From Streptomyces melanogenes (lineage in GTDB: Bacteria; Actinomycetota; Actinomycetes; Streptomycetales; Streptomycetaceae), in assembly GCF_014649795.1 (NCBI RefSeq), contig NZ_BMTS01000007.1, positions 62,001 to 126,000 of the forward strand: a DNA stretch of 64,000 bases, given 5' to 3'. Positions 7,610 through 16,123 of the stretch are shown piece after piece. Each line of letters begins with the position of its first letter. Position 1 is the first letter of the stretch. Below the pieces are notes generated by a model. The model searched no databases, had not been told where the DNA came from, and was given only the letters and a program-made list of their open reading frames with translations. The position numbers and the translations under genes were made by a program.

Positions 7610-10372
7610 TCAGCCGTCCGACTCCGGTGACGGGATGTAGGCGCCCGGCACGTCCTTCGGCGCGAAGATCTCGTGCTCGCCCGGGTAGGGCGTGGTCCAC
7701 TCGTGTGTCTGGTACCACGTGAAGTGGTTCATCTGCGCGGGGTTCGCGAAGTCGGGCTTGGCGTCGGGGCCGGTCAGCCGTTGCTTCGCCTTCCAGGCGT
7801 CCCACTCCGCCGCGAGCTTCTGCTTGTCGGCCGGGACCTTCGCCGACGGGACGGCCGCCGCCCGGGGATTGGGCGGCGCCGGGGCGTCCTCGCCGCAGGT
7901 GGGTGGGACCGGCAGACCCGCCGTCAGCGAGGTGCGGTTGGGCAGTGCGCTGAACGGTGTGAGGTCCGGCGTGGCGGTGAACGCCGCTGCCATCGGGCTG
8001 GCCGCGCTGTCCTTCTGGTTCATCGGAGGGACCCCGAGGATCTGCTCGATGGTGCGGATCATGGTGATCTGCGAGTAGTAGTGGCTGTCGACGCTGCCGT
8101 GTCGGGCCCATGGGCTGATGATCTGGATCGGGGCGCGGTGGCCGTCGACGTGGTCGAGGCCGGCCTGGGAGTCGTCCTCGACGAGGAAGATCGCGGAGTC
8201 CTTCCAGTACGGGCTGTGCGAGATCGTGTCGACGAGCCGACCGGTGGCGAGGTCGTTGTCGGCGACCTGGGCGGCCGCGTTCGGCGGTCCGCCGGTGTGG
8301 TCGCTGGACAGCCAGAACATGTTCAGGTTCGCCGGCCCGTTCTTCTCGAAGTCACGCTTCCAGATCTCGTACCGGTAGATGTCCGGCACGCTGGTGTCGA
8401 ACTTCGGGAAGCCGTGCACCGACACGGAGTTGAGCGAGGGGATCGGCGAGGAGGAGACCAGGGGGTAGGCGGTGTCCTGTCCGGTCGAGCGCATGTTCTT
8501 GGTGTCGCAGTACAGGTTCTGCCAGCTCGCGTCCGACGGCTTGGTCAGGAACTCCTGGAACTCGCCGAAGTCCCGTACGGACTGTCCGGCCGCCTGGGCG
8601 CCGGTCCACAGGAAACCGGTTCGCTGGTGGCCGAGGGCGTCGTTCTCGGTGTCGTAGCTGCGGGCGTACTCACCGGCCATGGACTCGGTGTACTCCGGGT
8701 TGTCGGCCTGCATCAGCCAGTTGTGCCCCTCGGCCGAGTTCGTACCGATGTCGTACGTGTTGTCGTAGAGTCCGAACTGCTTGGCCAGTGCATGCTGGTT
8801 GGGGGTCACGTTCTCGCCGAACTCGGCCAGCGCCGGGGCGCCGTTGCCCTGCGGCAGGTCCCCGTAGACCTGGTCGTAGGTCCGGTTCTCCTTGACGATC
8901 AGGAAGACGTGCTTGATCGTCGACGGGTCGCCGAGCCGTACGGGAACGGGCACCGGCTGCGCGTTGCCCTGGCCGCGCGTGACCGAGCCGGGCGTCCAGC
9001 CGTTCTGCTCGAAGACCTTGGCCGTCTGGGCCTTGATGATGCTGTCCTTGGGCAGGAGGAACCGCTGCAGGCTCGATGTCGTGTCATGGGTGCCGTGTCC
9101 GGCGCTGTTCGTGGGGCGGCGGGCGTCGATGCCACGGGTGTTGGAGACCAGCACCTCGTTGCCGACGGTGGTGATCTCCGCGGGGAAGTAGTCCGTGGGG
9201 AGCAGGCCGACGTAGCCGACCGGCTCCTGCGGGGTGGTGTAGCGGTAGACGGCGACGGCGTTGGCCCGGCCGAGCGTCACCAGCAGGCGGCCGTCGCGGG
9301 AGAAGGTCACCGCGTTGGGCTCGTAGCCCACGGAGGCCTCCGGCCACGGCTTGGTGGAGATCGTCTGGACGACGCTGTCCTTCGTCGGGTCGATGACCGA
9401 GACGTCGTTGGTCGCGGTGTTGGTGACGAACACCGCGCCCTTCTTGGCGTACACGGCGGTCGGGTGGAGACCGACGTCGATGCTGGCGACGGCGGCACTC
9501 GGGTTCGCCACGTCGATGACGCTGACCGTGCCGGTGGTGGTCGCCGCGGTCACCGGGTCCGCGGGCACCTGGGTGTTGTAGGAGTTGACCGTGGTGTCGC
9601 CGGGCCGCGCCGGGCGGCCGCCCTCGTTGCTGACGTACAGCTTGGAGCCGACCAGGGCCAGGCCGCGCGGGGCGTTGCCCACGGCCCAGCTCTGCTGGAC
9701 TGTCCCGGTCGCCGCGTTGATGGCGACCACCCGGTTCTGGCCGTTGACCGCCGCGTACACGGTAGAGCTGTCGGGCGAGAACGCCGCCGCGCCCACGAGC
9801 GCGTGCTTGGCTCCGTCCGCCGGGATCTTGACGGCCACGGGGGTGGCGAGGCTGCCGTCGGCGTTGACGGTGAACTTGGTGTAGCCGTCGGTCTGGCCCA
9901 GCCACAGCTGCTTGCCGTCGGGCGAGTACGTCGGGCCTTCCTGGCCCACGTCGTTGCCGCTGATGCGCAGGTCGGCCGAGGCGGAGCTGCCGATGCGCTG
10001 CTGGAGCTTCCCCCTTCGCAGGTTCACGATGTCCAGCGCCAGCCCCCCGTCGGCGAGCGAGGCCGCGTAGTGGGTGCCGTCCGGGCTGACCGTGGACGAC
10101 ATGATCTTTCCGTTGTTGATGACGAAGCGGGCACCGAACGGGGCGATGAACTGGTCGCTGGAGATGACCTGGCCCTGCTGGGTGACCTGGCCCACCTGGG
10201 CCGTGCCGAACTGGTCGGTCTGGGCGAAGGCGGTGCCGGCGAGAGCGAGGGCGACGGCGGCGACGCCTGCCGTTGCCAGGGAGGTTCGCCGACCGGGGCG
10301 TCTGCCGAGATGCCTGACGACAGAGCCGAAGCGCCTCTCCTCGGCACTCCGGCGGCGGCGTGTGACCTGCAT
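7610..10372 (-). CDS. Secreted YncE-like beta-propeller / phosphoesterase fusion
   Basis: A 920-residue exported protein. Residues 1-50 form an Arg-rich signal ending AGTAFA. Residues about 60-430 are YVTN/YncE beta-propeller repeats (for example VVAINAATGTVQ, VSVIDVANP, VSVIDPTKD). From about residue 485 there is a PF04185-type phosphoesterase domain opening VFLIVKENRTYDQVYG, with the late metal site VEDDSQAGLDHVDGHR. Such fusions are annotated as bifunctional YncE/alkaline phosphatase-family proteins, and their substrates are not established. Its start lies only 4 bp behind the stop of the ABC permease gene, so it is co-translated with that transporter and probably acts on something outside the membrane. 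Confidence 0.88.
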   Translation of the reverse strand: MQVTRRRRSAEERRFGSVVRHLGRRPGRRTSLATAGVAAVALALAGTAFAQTDQFGTAQVGQVTQQGQVISSDQFIAPFGARFVINNGKIMSSTVSPDGTHYAASLADGGLALDIVNLRRGKLQQRIGSSASADLRISGNDVGQEGPTYSPDGKQLWLGQTDGYTKFTVNADGSLATPVAVKIPADGAKHALVGAAAFSPDSSTVYAAVNGQNRVVAINAATGTVQQSWAVGNAPRGLALVGSKLYVSNEGGRPARPGDTTVNSYNTQVPADPVTAATTTGTVSVIDVANPSAAVASIDVGLHPTAVYAKKGAVFVTNTATNDVSVIDPTKDSVVQTISTKPWPEASVGYEPNAVTFSRDGRLLVTLGRANAVAVYRYTTPQEPVGYVGLLPTDYFPAEITTVGNEVLVSNTRGIDARRPTNSAGHGTHDTTSSLQRFLLPKDSIIKAQTAKVFEQNGWTPGSVTRGQGNAQPVPVPVRLGDPSTIKHVFLIVKENRTYDQVYGDLPQGNGAPALAEFGENVTPNQHALAKQFGLYDNTYDIGTNSAEGHNWLMQADNPEYTESMAGEYARSYDTENDALGHQRTGFLWTGAQAAGQSVRDFGEFQEFLTKPSDASWQNLYCDTKNMRSTGQDTAYPLVSSSPIPSLNSVSVHGFPKFDTSVPDIYRYEIWKRDFEKNGPANLNMFWLSSDHTGGPPNAAAQVADNDLATGRLVDTISHSPYWKDSAIFLVEDDSQAGLDHVDGHRAPIQIISPWARHGSVDSHYYSQITMIRTIEQILGVPPMNQKDSAASPMAAAFTATPDLTPFSALPNRTSLTAGLPVPPTCGEDAPAPPNPRAAAVPSAKVPADKQKLAAEWDAWKAKQRLTGPDAKPDFANPAQMNHFTWYQTHEWTTPYPGEHEIFAPKDVPGAYIPSPESDG

Positions 10373-10376
10373 GGAG

Positions 10377-11735
10377 TCATCCCTTCGGGGTGGCGGCGAG
10401 CAGTTCGACGTTGCCGTCGAACTGCCAGAGCGGGTTGGGCGCGTCCCCGGTCGGGGCCCGTAGAAGGAAGTAGCCGTTGACTTCCTTGGGTCCGTCGCCG
10501 TCGGCCACGAACCGCCCGTCCGCGGCGACGTCGAGCTGGTATACGGCCGTCCCGGTGGCCTGGACGTCGGGGAGGTGCCAGGAGACGACGCAGCGCCAGT
10601 CGTTGCCCGGCCCGTGGGCGCCGACCGCGACGCTGCCCTTGGTGCACGCCGCCGTGGCCCTGAGCTGCGCCTCAGTGACGGCGGGGCGGTGGAGCTCCTC
10701 GGCCTGGAGGCGGTAGAGGTGTGCGAAGGCCGTGGCGAGTGAGCGCTGCACCTTTGCCTGCTCGATCCCGGAGCCCGTGGCCGGGGTCGCGGTGGCGACG
10801 ACCGCCACCGTCACGGCGAGGAGCCCGGCGAGCGGCAGGACTCCGGCGGTGACCGCACGGCACCCCGAGCCGTCGTCGTTGAGGTTGGTGAAGTCGCGCC
10901 GCAGGAAGAGCAGATAGGCCAGCGCGGTCGCGGTGACGGCCCACACCAGGGCGACCGCGATGCCGATCAGCAGCGGGCCGAGCTGCGTCGGGTCGGTGAA
11001 CAGCCCGTTCCAGGCGAGGAAGGCGTAGCCGGGCAGGGCGAGGCGTACGGCGACGGGCAGCGGCAGCATCTGGGCGAGTTGCATCGCCAGCGCGACGAGC
11101 ACGGGCAGCAGCAGCCCCATCGGGGACCGCCCCAGCGCGACCGACCCGAGGAGCCCGATCGCGGCGAGTGCCAGGGTCGGGGCGAGCACGCAGACCCAGG
11201 CGAGCAGGACCTTTCCGGCCGCGTCCGACGGGGCCAGCGTATGGCCGTCGAGGCCGACGAGCGGCTGGTTCCCGACCGCCACGATCCCGCCGACCGTGCT
11301 CGATGCGACCAGGCCGACCACGAGCAGCAGGATCGCGGTGAGGCTGGCCAGTGCCTTCGCCGTGAAGATCCGCCGGGGCGACCGTACCGCCACGAGCAGA
11401 TGGCGCCAGGTGCCGAGGCGGTCCTCGGAGGCGAACACATCACCGGCGACCACCGAGGTGAGCAGGGGGAGCGCCCAGGCGCCCGAGAAGCCGAGCGTCA
11501 CCAGCGGCCCGGCCCATCCGGTGGCGTGCATCCAGCGGCCGAAGAGCGTGTCGACGGGGAGCGAACTCTGCTGGCTCACCGCGGCGACGAAGAGCGCCGG
11601 AACGATCCAGCAGGCGAGGACCAGCAGGCGTACCCGCCAGGAGGAGAAGAGTTTGACCAGTTCGAAGCGGTAGGCACGGGCCACCGAGACGGTGCGGGCG
11701 GCGGAGGCGCGGTGGTCGGCGACGGTCAGGGTCAT
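10377..11735 (-). CDS. ABC-2 type transporter permease with extracytoplasmic tail
   Basis: A 452-residue membrane protein with about six hydrophobic segments (around residues 35-60, 70-95, 115-140, 170-200, 205-240 and 260-300), typical of ABC-2 exporters. A further segment (ITAGVLPLAGLL region) is followed by a soluble tail of about 140 residues that is probably outside the membrane. That tail has a Cys pair (AACTKG and DWRCVV) and no recognised domain. The ATG at 11733-11735 overlaps the stop of the ATPase gene as ATGA, so the two proteins are made in equal amounts. The long open frame further upstream is a shadow of the ATPase gene. Confidence 0.85.
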   Translation of the reverse strand: MTLTVADHRASAARTVSVARAYRFELVKLFSSWRVRLLVLACWIVPALFVAAVSQQSSLPVDTLFGRWMHATGWAGPLVTLGFSGAWALPLLTSVVAGDVFASEDRLGTWRHLLVAVRSPRRIFTAKALASLTAILLLVVGLVASSTVGGIVAVGNQPLVGLDGHTLAPSDAAGKVLLAWVCVLAPTLALAAIGLLGSVALGRSPMGLLLPVLVALAMQLAQMLPLPVAVRLALPGYAFLAWNGLFTDPTQLGPLLIGIAVALVWAVTATALAYLLFLRRDFTNLNDDGSGCRAVTAGVLPLAGLLAVTVAVVATATPATGSGIEQAKVQRSLATAFAHLYRLQAEELHRPAVTEAQLRATAACTKGSVAVGAHGPGNDWRCVVSWHLPDVQATGTAVYQLDVAADGRFVADGDGPKEVNGYFLLRAPTGDAPNPLWQFDGNVELLAATPKG

Positions 11736-12691
11736 CGGCCGTCCTCCCGCACCTCGGTGAGGGCGAGGAACGCGGCCTCCAGCGGTGACACCACGGGGGC
11801 GAGCTCGCGCACCGCGATGCCCGCGAGCACCAGCCGCCTCACGAGTTCGTCGACGGCGGGCACCCGGGCGCGCACCACGAGCACCGCGCCGTCCTGCCCC
11901 GCCTCGACTCCGTGTGCCGCATCGGCGGTGTCGCCGGTACGGATCCCGTCTGTATCGGCAGCCAGCCGGAGGGCGGCTCGCGGGTCGGAGGTGCGCAGCC
12001 GGTAGTCGAGTTCGCGGTTCTCGGCGGCCAGCTTGCCCAACGGGCCGGAGAAGACGACCCGTCCGGTGGAGAGGATGGTGACCTCGGAGCACAGCGCTTC
12101 GAGGTCGTCCATGCGGTGGCTGGAGAGCACGATGCTGGTTCCGCCCGCCGCCAGCCGGCTGAGGACACCGTGGACGTGTCTCTTGCCTGCCGGGTCGAGT
12201 CCGTTGGCGGGCTCGTCGAGGACGAGCAGCCGGGGCTCGGTGAGCAGGGCGGCGGCCAGCCCGAGCCGCTGACGCATACCGAGGGAGAAACCGCGGGTCC
12301 GGTCGTCGGCGACGTCGGTGAGTCCGACCTGGTCGAGTACGTCGTCGATGCCCGCCGCCCGTACGTCACGGCCGTGCAGCGCGGCCAGTGCGGCGAGGTT
12401 GCGCCGGGCGGAGAGCGAGGGGTAGAGGCCGGGGCCGTCCACGAATCCGGCGACACCGTCGGGGGCGGAGAGTGCCCGCCCGACCGGCGTACCGAGGATG
12501 TCGAGGCGGCCGCTGTCGGCGACGGCCAGACCCAACAGGAGCCCTAACAGTGTGGTCTTGCCCGCCCCGTTCGGTCCGACCAGACCGTGGATCTGGCCCC
12601 GTGCCACGTCCAGGTCGACGCCGTCGAGCGCCACGACGTCGCCGAAACACTTGGTGATCCCACGAGCCCGGATCGCGAGCGGTGTGTCCAT
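11732..12691 (-). CDS. ABC transporter ATP-binding protein
   Basis: A 319-residue nucleotide-binding subunit of a DrrA/CcmA-like ABC-2 exporter. Walker A is GPNGAGKTT (39-47), the signature is the SLGMRQ variant (135-140) and Walker B is LLVLDEP (154-160). The switch histidine lies in LSSHRM. The roughly 100-residue C-terminal extension is normal for the subfamily. It starts at the ATG at 12691 behind a clear AGAGAGG ribosome site. It is the first gene of a three-gene minus-strand operon with the permease and the phosphoesterase fusion. Substrate unknown; ABC-2 systems usually export drugs, lipids or polymers. Confidence 0.93.
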   Translation of the reverse strand: MDTPLAIRARGITKCFGDVVALDGVDLDVARGQIHGLVGPNGAGKTTLLGLLLGLAVADSGRLDILGTPVGRALSAPDGVAGFVDGPGLYPSLSARRNLAALAALHGRDVRAAGIDDVLDQVGLTDVADDRTRGFSLGMRQRLGLAAALLTEPRLLVLDEPANGLDPAGKRHVHGVLSRLAAGGTSIVLSSHRMDDLEALCSEVTILSTGRVVFSGPLGKLAAENRELDYRLRTSDPRAALRLAADTDGIRTGDTADAAHGVEAGQDGAVLVVRARVPAVDELVRRLVLAGIAVRELAPVVSPLEAAFLALTEVREDGR

Positions 12692-12807
12692 GACACCTCT
12701 CTTTCGAGACGTCAAGGACCATAGAGGCGCCACACGACGCGGGCAGGCACGGCGAGTTGAACACCGAGGGAACAGAAGGCGACCGTCAGCTGTCGTGAGA
12801 GGTTTGC

Positions 12808-13413
12808 TCATGCCTCCTTGCGCGTGCCGGACGGTTCGGAGCCGTTGCCGAGCACGGTGTCGACGTAGGCCGCGAGCGAGGAGCGCAGGGCTTCGGGTGT
12901 CATCTTCTGACCGTCGATCAGGTGCGCCACGAGGTCGGCGCGGATCGCGGCCAGCAAGGCGTGAGCGGTGAACTCGGCAGCGGGGACGCCGGGCACTTGG
13001 TCCAGGGTGTCGCGAAGGATGCCGTGCCACCAGCCGTAGTGCTCGGCCCGGTAGGGGCTGCCCAGTCCGGCGTCCTCCGCCGCCGACATCAGGTTCCGGT
13101 TCTCGATCTTGAAGCGGAGCGAGGCGTCGAGGAGGTCGAGCACCCGCTGCCGAGGCGAGGAGGCGGCCGCGTCCTGCGCTTCCCGTACGGCTCGCTGCAC
13201 GGGTTCGAGGCGGGAGGCGATGACGGCGCCGATCAGTCCGGCGCGGTCGCCGAAGCGGCGGAAGAGGGTGCCCTTGCCCACGCCCGCCGCCGCGGCGATG
13301 TCGTCCATCGACACGCTGTGGGGGCTGTCGCTGGCGGCGAAGAGGGCATGCGCGGCGGCCAGCACGGCTTCTCGGTTGCGCAGTGCGTCGGCGCGTTCGG
13401 TGCGCTGGGCCAC
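12808..13413 (-). CDS. TetR-family transcriptional repressor
   Basis: A 201-residue regulator. The N-terminal helix-turn-helix covers about residues 15-60 and includes DDIAAAAGVGKGTLFRRFGD. The C-terminal ligand domain is of the kind found in SnoaL/NmrA-linked TetR proteins. The GTG at 13413 (V-A-Q-R-T-E-R) follows GAGGAGGACCC, a strong ribosome site. It lies behind the SnoaL-like and NmrA-like genes on the same strand, so it is probably the autoregulator of that set, binding the twin sites at 14916-14962. Confidence 0.88.
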   Translation of the reverse strand: MAQRTERADALRNREAVLAAAHALFAASDSPHSVSMDDIAAAAGVGKGTLFRRFGDRAGLIGAVIASRLEPVQRAVREAQDAAASSPRQRVLDLLDASLRFKIENRNLMSAAEDAGLGSPYRAEHYGWWHGILRDTLDQVPGVPAAEFTAHALLAAIRADLVAHLIDGQKMTPEALRSSLAAYVDTVLGNGSEPSGTRKEA

Positions 13414-13541
13414 GGGTCCTCCTCGGTCTTCGGCCGGTCCCGGCCCTCGGGAATGATATTCGGTGGGGTCGCGCGAGCGGTGGTCCGTGCCGGGTGGACG
13501 CGCTTCGCAGCCCTCTTCCTCTCTCTTCTCCTCGCCGAAGC

Positions 13542-14390
13542 TCATGAGTGCTCTCGGTTCACCTCCCGCTCGGCGAAGGCGCGGAAGGTGCCCGGGCCGC
13601 GGCCGGTGAGGCGCTGAACGGCGTCCGAGGTACGGTCCTCGGCGCCCTCGGCGATGGCGCGGTCCATGGCGGCCAGCATGGTGGCGAACTCCAGCGGTAT
13701 CTCGGCCGCCCACCGGTCCCGCAGCTGCTCGAAGGTCAGCCGCCGGTGCACCACTGTCCGGCCGGCGGTCTCGGTGATGATCGCGGCGACGTCGTCGTAA
13801 CTCAGCGTCTGCGGCCCGGTGAGGATCAAGTCGGTGTTGGGGGCCCGCCGGTCGGTCAGGGCGCGTACGGCGACGGCGGCGATGTCCTCCGCGTCGATGA
13901 ACCCGACGCGGCCGTCTCCCGAGGCCGACATGATCGCGCCCTCGTCGCGGATGCTGCGCGCATGCGGCATGGATCCGGTGAAGTTCTGCATGAACCAGGA
14001 GGGCCGCAGCACCGCCCACTGCTCGAACAGCCCGGGCAGTGCCGCGTGGACCTGCCCCACCGCCGGGCCGCCGGCGGGGATCGCCGACGAGCTGAGCAGC
14101 ACCGCACGGCGCACGCCCGCGTCGTGGGCCCGGCGGAGGAACGGCAGCATGACCGCGGCCGGGTCCGAGGAGCCGATCGGCGGGACGAGGTGGACACGGT
14201 CGACGCCGTCCAGCGCCCCGCCCCAGGTCGCGGGCTCGTTCCAGTCGAAGCGGACGGCCTCGGCGCCCTCCACCGGGGTGGCGCCTCGGCTGGCGGCCCT
14301 GACGCGGTGGCCTTCCGCGGTCAGACGGGTGGTGACACGGCGGCCGGTGGTGCCGGTGGCTCCGATTACCAGGGTGGCGGGGGAGTTCAT
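13542..14390 (-). CDS. NmrA-like NAD(P)-binding oxidoreductase
   Basis: A 282-residue atypical short-chain dehydrogenase of the NmrA/TMR family. The Rossmann motif is GATGTTGRR (10-18). No classical YxxxK dyad is visible, as usual for NmrA-like proteins, which act as redox sensors or quinone/NADPH-binding reductases. WFMQNF is a family hallmark. The ATG at 14390 overlaps the stop of the upstream SnoaL-like gene (ATGA), so the two are translationally coupled. A 128-bp gap precedes the TetR gene. Confidence 0.87.
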   Translation of the reverse strand: MNSPATLVIGATGTTGRRVTTRLTAEGHRVRAASRGATPVEGAEAVRFDWNEPATWGGALDGVDRVHLVPPIGSSDPAAVMLPFLRRAHDAGVRRAVLLSSSAIPAGGPAVGQVHAALPGLFEQWAVLRPSWFMQNFTGSMPHARSIRDEGAIMSASGDGRVGFIDAEDIAAVAVRALTDRRAPNTDLILTGPQTLSYDDVAAIITETAGRTVVHRRLTFEQLRDRWAAEIPLEFATMLAAMDRAIAEGAEDRTSDAVQRLTGRGPGTFRAFAEREVNREHS

Positions 14391-14812
14391 CGGTCGGCTC
14401 CCACGAAGTCGACGCCGGGCTGTTGGACGGCGAGCGGGTTCCAGTAGTCGCGGTAGGAGGTGATGCGCCCGTCGTGGACGGTGACCACGGCGATGTACGT
14501 CATGTCGAAGGGACTGTCGGTCGCCACCAGGAGGCCGACCCCGCGCATCTCCACCACGATCGTCTCGGGGACCGTGGTCTGGTGGATCGTCACCTCGGGG
14601 AATCCGTGCAGGTCGATGTGGTCGGGGTAGTCGCGCATGTAGTCCGCGACGGCCTGCCGGCCCTCCAGCCGCCGGGGCCAGCCCGGGGGCGCGAAGGGAA
14701 ACTCCATGACTCCTTCCTCGTCCCACAGGTCGATCCAGCCGGGGATGTCCTTCTCCAACAGCAGGCGCAGACCGTGGTGGTACAGCTCCGCAGGCGCCAT
14801 GGGCACTGACAT
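14387..14812 (-). CDS. SnoaL-like / NTF2-fold small protein
   Basis: A 141-residue NTF2-like cone-fold protein resembling SnoaL/ketosteroid-isomerase-type enzymes and limonene epoxide hydrolase relatives. Features include WIDLWDEEGVMEFPFAPPG near the N-terminus and VHDGRITSYRDYWNP near the C-terminus, both typical of SnoaL-like domains. The start MSVPMAP at 14812 is chosen; a longer frame begins 16 codons upstream but has a less likely N-terminus. It is the first gene of the SnoaL-NmrA-TetR operon. Such pairs often act on small aromatic or carbonyl compounds; the substrate here is unknown. Confidence 0.82.
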   Translation of the reverse strand: MSVPMAPAELYHHGLRLLLEKDIPGWIDLWDEEGVMEFPFAPPGWPRRLEGRQAVADYMRDYPDHIDLHGFPEVTIHQTTVPETIVVEMRGVGLLVATDSPFDMTYIAVVTVHDGRITSYRDYWNPLAVQQPGVDFVGADR

Positions 14813-14915
14813 GGTCAAGGCTTCCGTTCTGCTCGAAGACACGGCGATCCCACTCGTCATGCGAAGCGCGATGTCCAGTCATGACGGTGTTTCGATACGG
14901 GGCGCCAGAACAAAA

Positions 14916-14962
14916 GCGGACTGGCGGTCCGTGTGGAATGAGAGTACGGACCGCCGGTCCGC
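14916..14962. promoter_or_regulatory. Twin TetR-type operators upstream of SnoaL-NmrA-TetR
   Basis: Two 17-bp imperfect palindromes lie 30 bp apart centre to centre: GCGGACTGGCGGTCCGT (14916-14932) and ACGGACCGCCGGTCCGC (14946-14962). Each has CGGAC/GGTCCG arms. They sit about 105 bp upstream of the SnoaL start. They are the obvious targets of the TetR encoded in the same operon. Confidence 0.7.
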
Positions 14963-15150
14963 TTAGCAAGGCGAGGTGTGGTGGAGGGGTGCGGGTCTGT
15001 CTGCGTGTGGCTGACGGGCGGCGCGCGGAAGCGGTTCATCGAGCCATGCCCTCCGGCCCGATTCGGCTCCCCCTTTGGGTGCGGCCGGGCGCCCGTGCCG
15101 TACGGATGTGCCGCCCGGTGCTGACCAGGGGGGCATCGGGCCGTACCGAA

Positions 15151-15259
15151 ACGGGCAGAGACGGGCAAGCTCCGGCGAGGAACGGGCAGGTGTGCGGGCG
15201 TGCGGCGGCGGTATAAAACTTGGCGGGCCCATTCGGGCGTCGATTGCCCGAACGGGCAG
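15151..15259. promoter_or_regulatory. Repeated ACGGGCA boxes, probable DeoR-type operators
   Basis: ACGGGCAG or ACGGGCAA occurs at 15151, 15161, 15182 and 15252. The last copy is part of the perfect dyad TGCCCG-AA-CGGGCA at 15245-15258, only 19 bp before the DeoR start codon. Tandem direct repeats upstream of an autoregulated sugar operon fit DeoR-family binding. Confidence 0.65.
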
Positions 15260-15277
15260 CGAAGGGCGGGAGGTCGT

Positions 15278-16039
15278 ATGCGTTCGGAAGAGCGGCACCA
15301 AAAGCTCCTGACCCTGGCGCGCCAGGAGGGCCGGGTCGAAGTCGCGGGCGTGGCGGCGGTGTTCGGGGTCGCCCCCGAGACGATCCGGCGGGATCTGAGC
15401 GAGCTGGAGCGCCGCGGTCTGGTGCGTCGCACGCACGGCGGGGCCTACCCGGTGGAGAGCGCGGGCTTCGAGACCAACCTCGCCCAGCGGGTGACCCTGC
15501 ACGTGGAGGACAAGCGCCGTATCGCGGCCGAGGCCGTCAAGCTGCTGGGGGGAGCGGAGACCGTCTTCGTGGACGAGGGGTACACGCCCCAGATCCTCGC
15601 TTCCCTGCTGCCGACCGACCGTCCGCTGACGGTGGTGACCGCCTCGCTGCCGACGGCCGCGGCGATCGCCGACTCCGTCAACACCACCGTCCTGCTCATC
15701 GGCGGGCGGGTGCGCGCCCGGACCCTGGCCTCCGTCGGGTCGTGGGCCTCGGCGATGCTCTCCGGCTTCGTCATCGACCTGGCCTATCTGGGGTCCAACG
15801 GGATCTCCAGGGAGTTCGGCCTCACCACCCCCGATCCCGCCGTCGCCGAGGTCAAGGCGAAGGCGCTGGCCGTGTCCCGAAGGCGCGTGTTCATGGGGCA
15901 CCACGGAAAGTTCGGCGCGAGCAGCTTCTGCCGCTTCGCCGAGGTCTCCGACTTCGAGACGATCATCACCGACACCGGTCTGTCCACCGCCGAGGCCCAC
16001 CGCTACGCGCTGCTCGGCCCCCAGGTCGTCCGGGTCTGA
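15278..16039 (+). CDS. DeoR-family sugar-phosphate-responsive repressor
   Basis: A 253-residue DeoR/GlpR-type regulator. The helix-turn-helix is at residues 20-50, with recognition helix VAPETIRRDLSELE (31-44) and the wing RRTHGGAY, both diagnostic. The C-terminal DeoRC sensor domain is isomerase-like and binds phosphorylated sugars; it carries VFVDEG and LIGGRV. The ATG at 15278 follows GGGAGGTCGT. Only 84 bp separate it from the transporter binding-protein gene. It is almost certainly the local regulator of the uptake/catabolic operon, probably released by a phosphorylated sugar. Confidence 0.92.
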   Translation: MRSEERHQKLLTLARQEGRVEVAGVAAVFGVAPETIRRDLSELERRGLVRRTHGGAYPVESAGFETNLAQRVTLHVEDKRRIAAEAVKLLGGAETVFVDEGYTPQILASLLPTDRPLTVVTASLPTAAAIADSVNTTVLLIGGRVRARTLASVGSWASAMLSGFVIDLAYLGSNGISREFGLTTPDPAVAEVKAKALAVSRRRVFMGHHGKFGASSFCRFAEVSDFETIITDTGLSTAEAHRYALLGPQVVRV

Positions 16040-16123
16040 CCCGCCGGCCCACCCGCTCGCAGGCATGGCCGCACATCGAGGGTTGTGTCATGAGCACGTC
16101 CATTCAGAGAGAGATGATGCAGC

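Larger units (their letters stand above)
14813..15277. promoter_or_regulatory. Divergent control region between SnoaL and DeoR operons
   Basis: These 465 bp hold no gene. They hold two separate sets of operator-like sites. The left set (14916-14962) belongs by position to the SnoaL/TetR operon. The right set (15151-15259) belongs to the DeoR/sugar operon. The middle (about 14970-15140) shows no clear signal. Confidence 0.7.

Noticed and set aside
7673..10480. 935-codon plus-strand open frame
   Set aside because: Antisense shadow of the propeller/phosphoesterase gene; composition is that of a reversed GC-rich frame.
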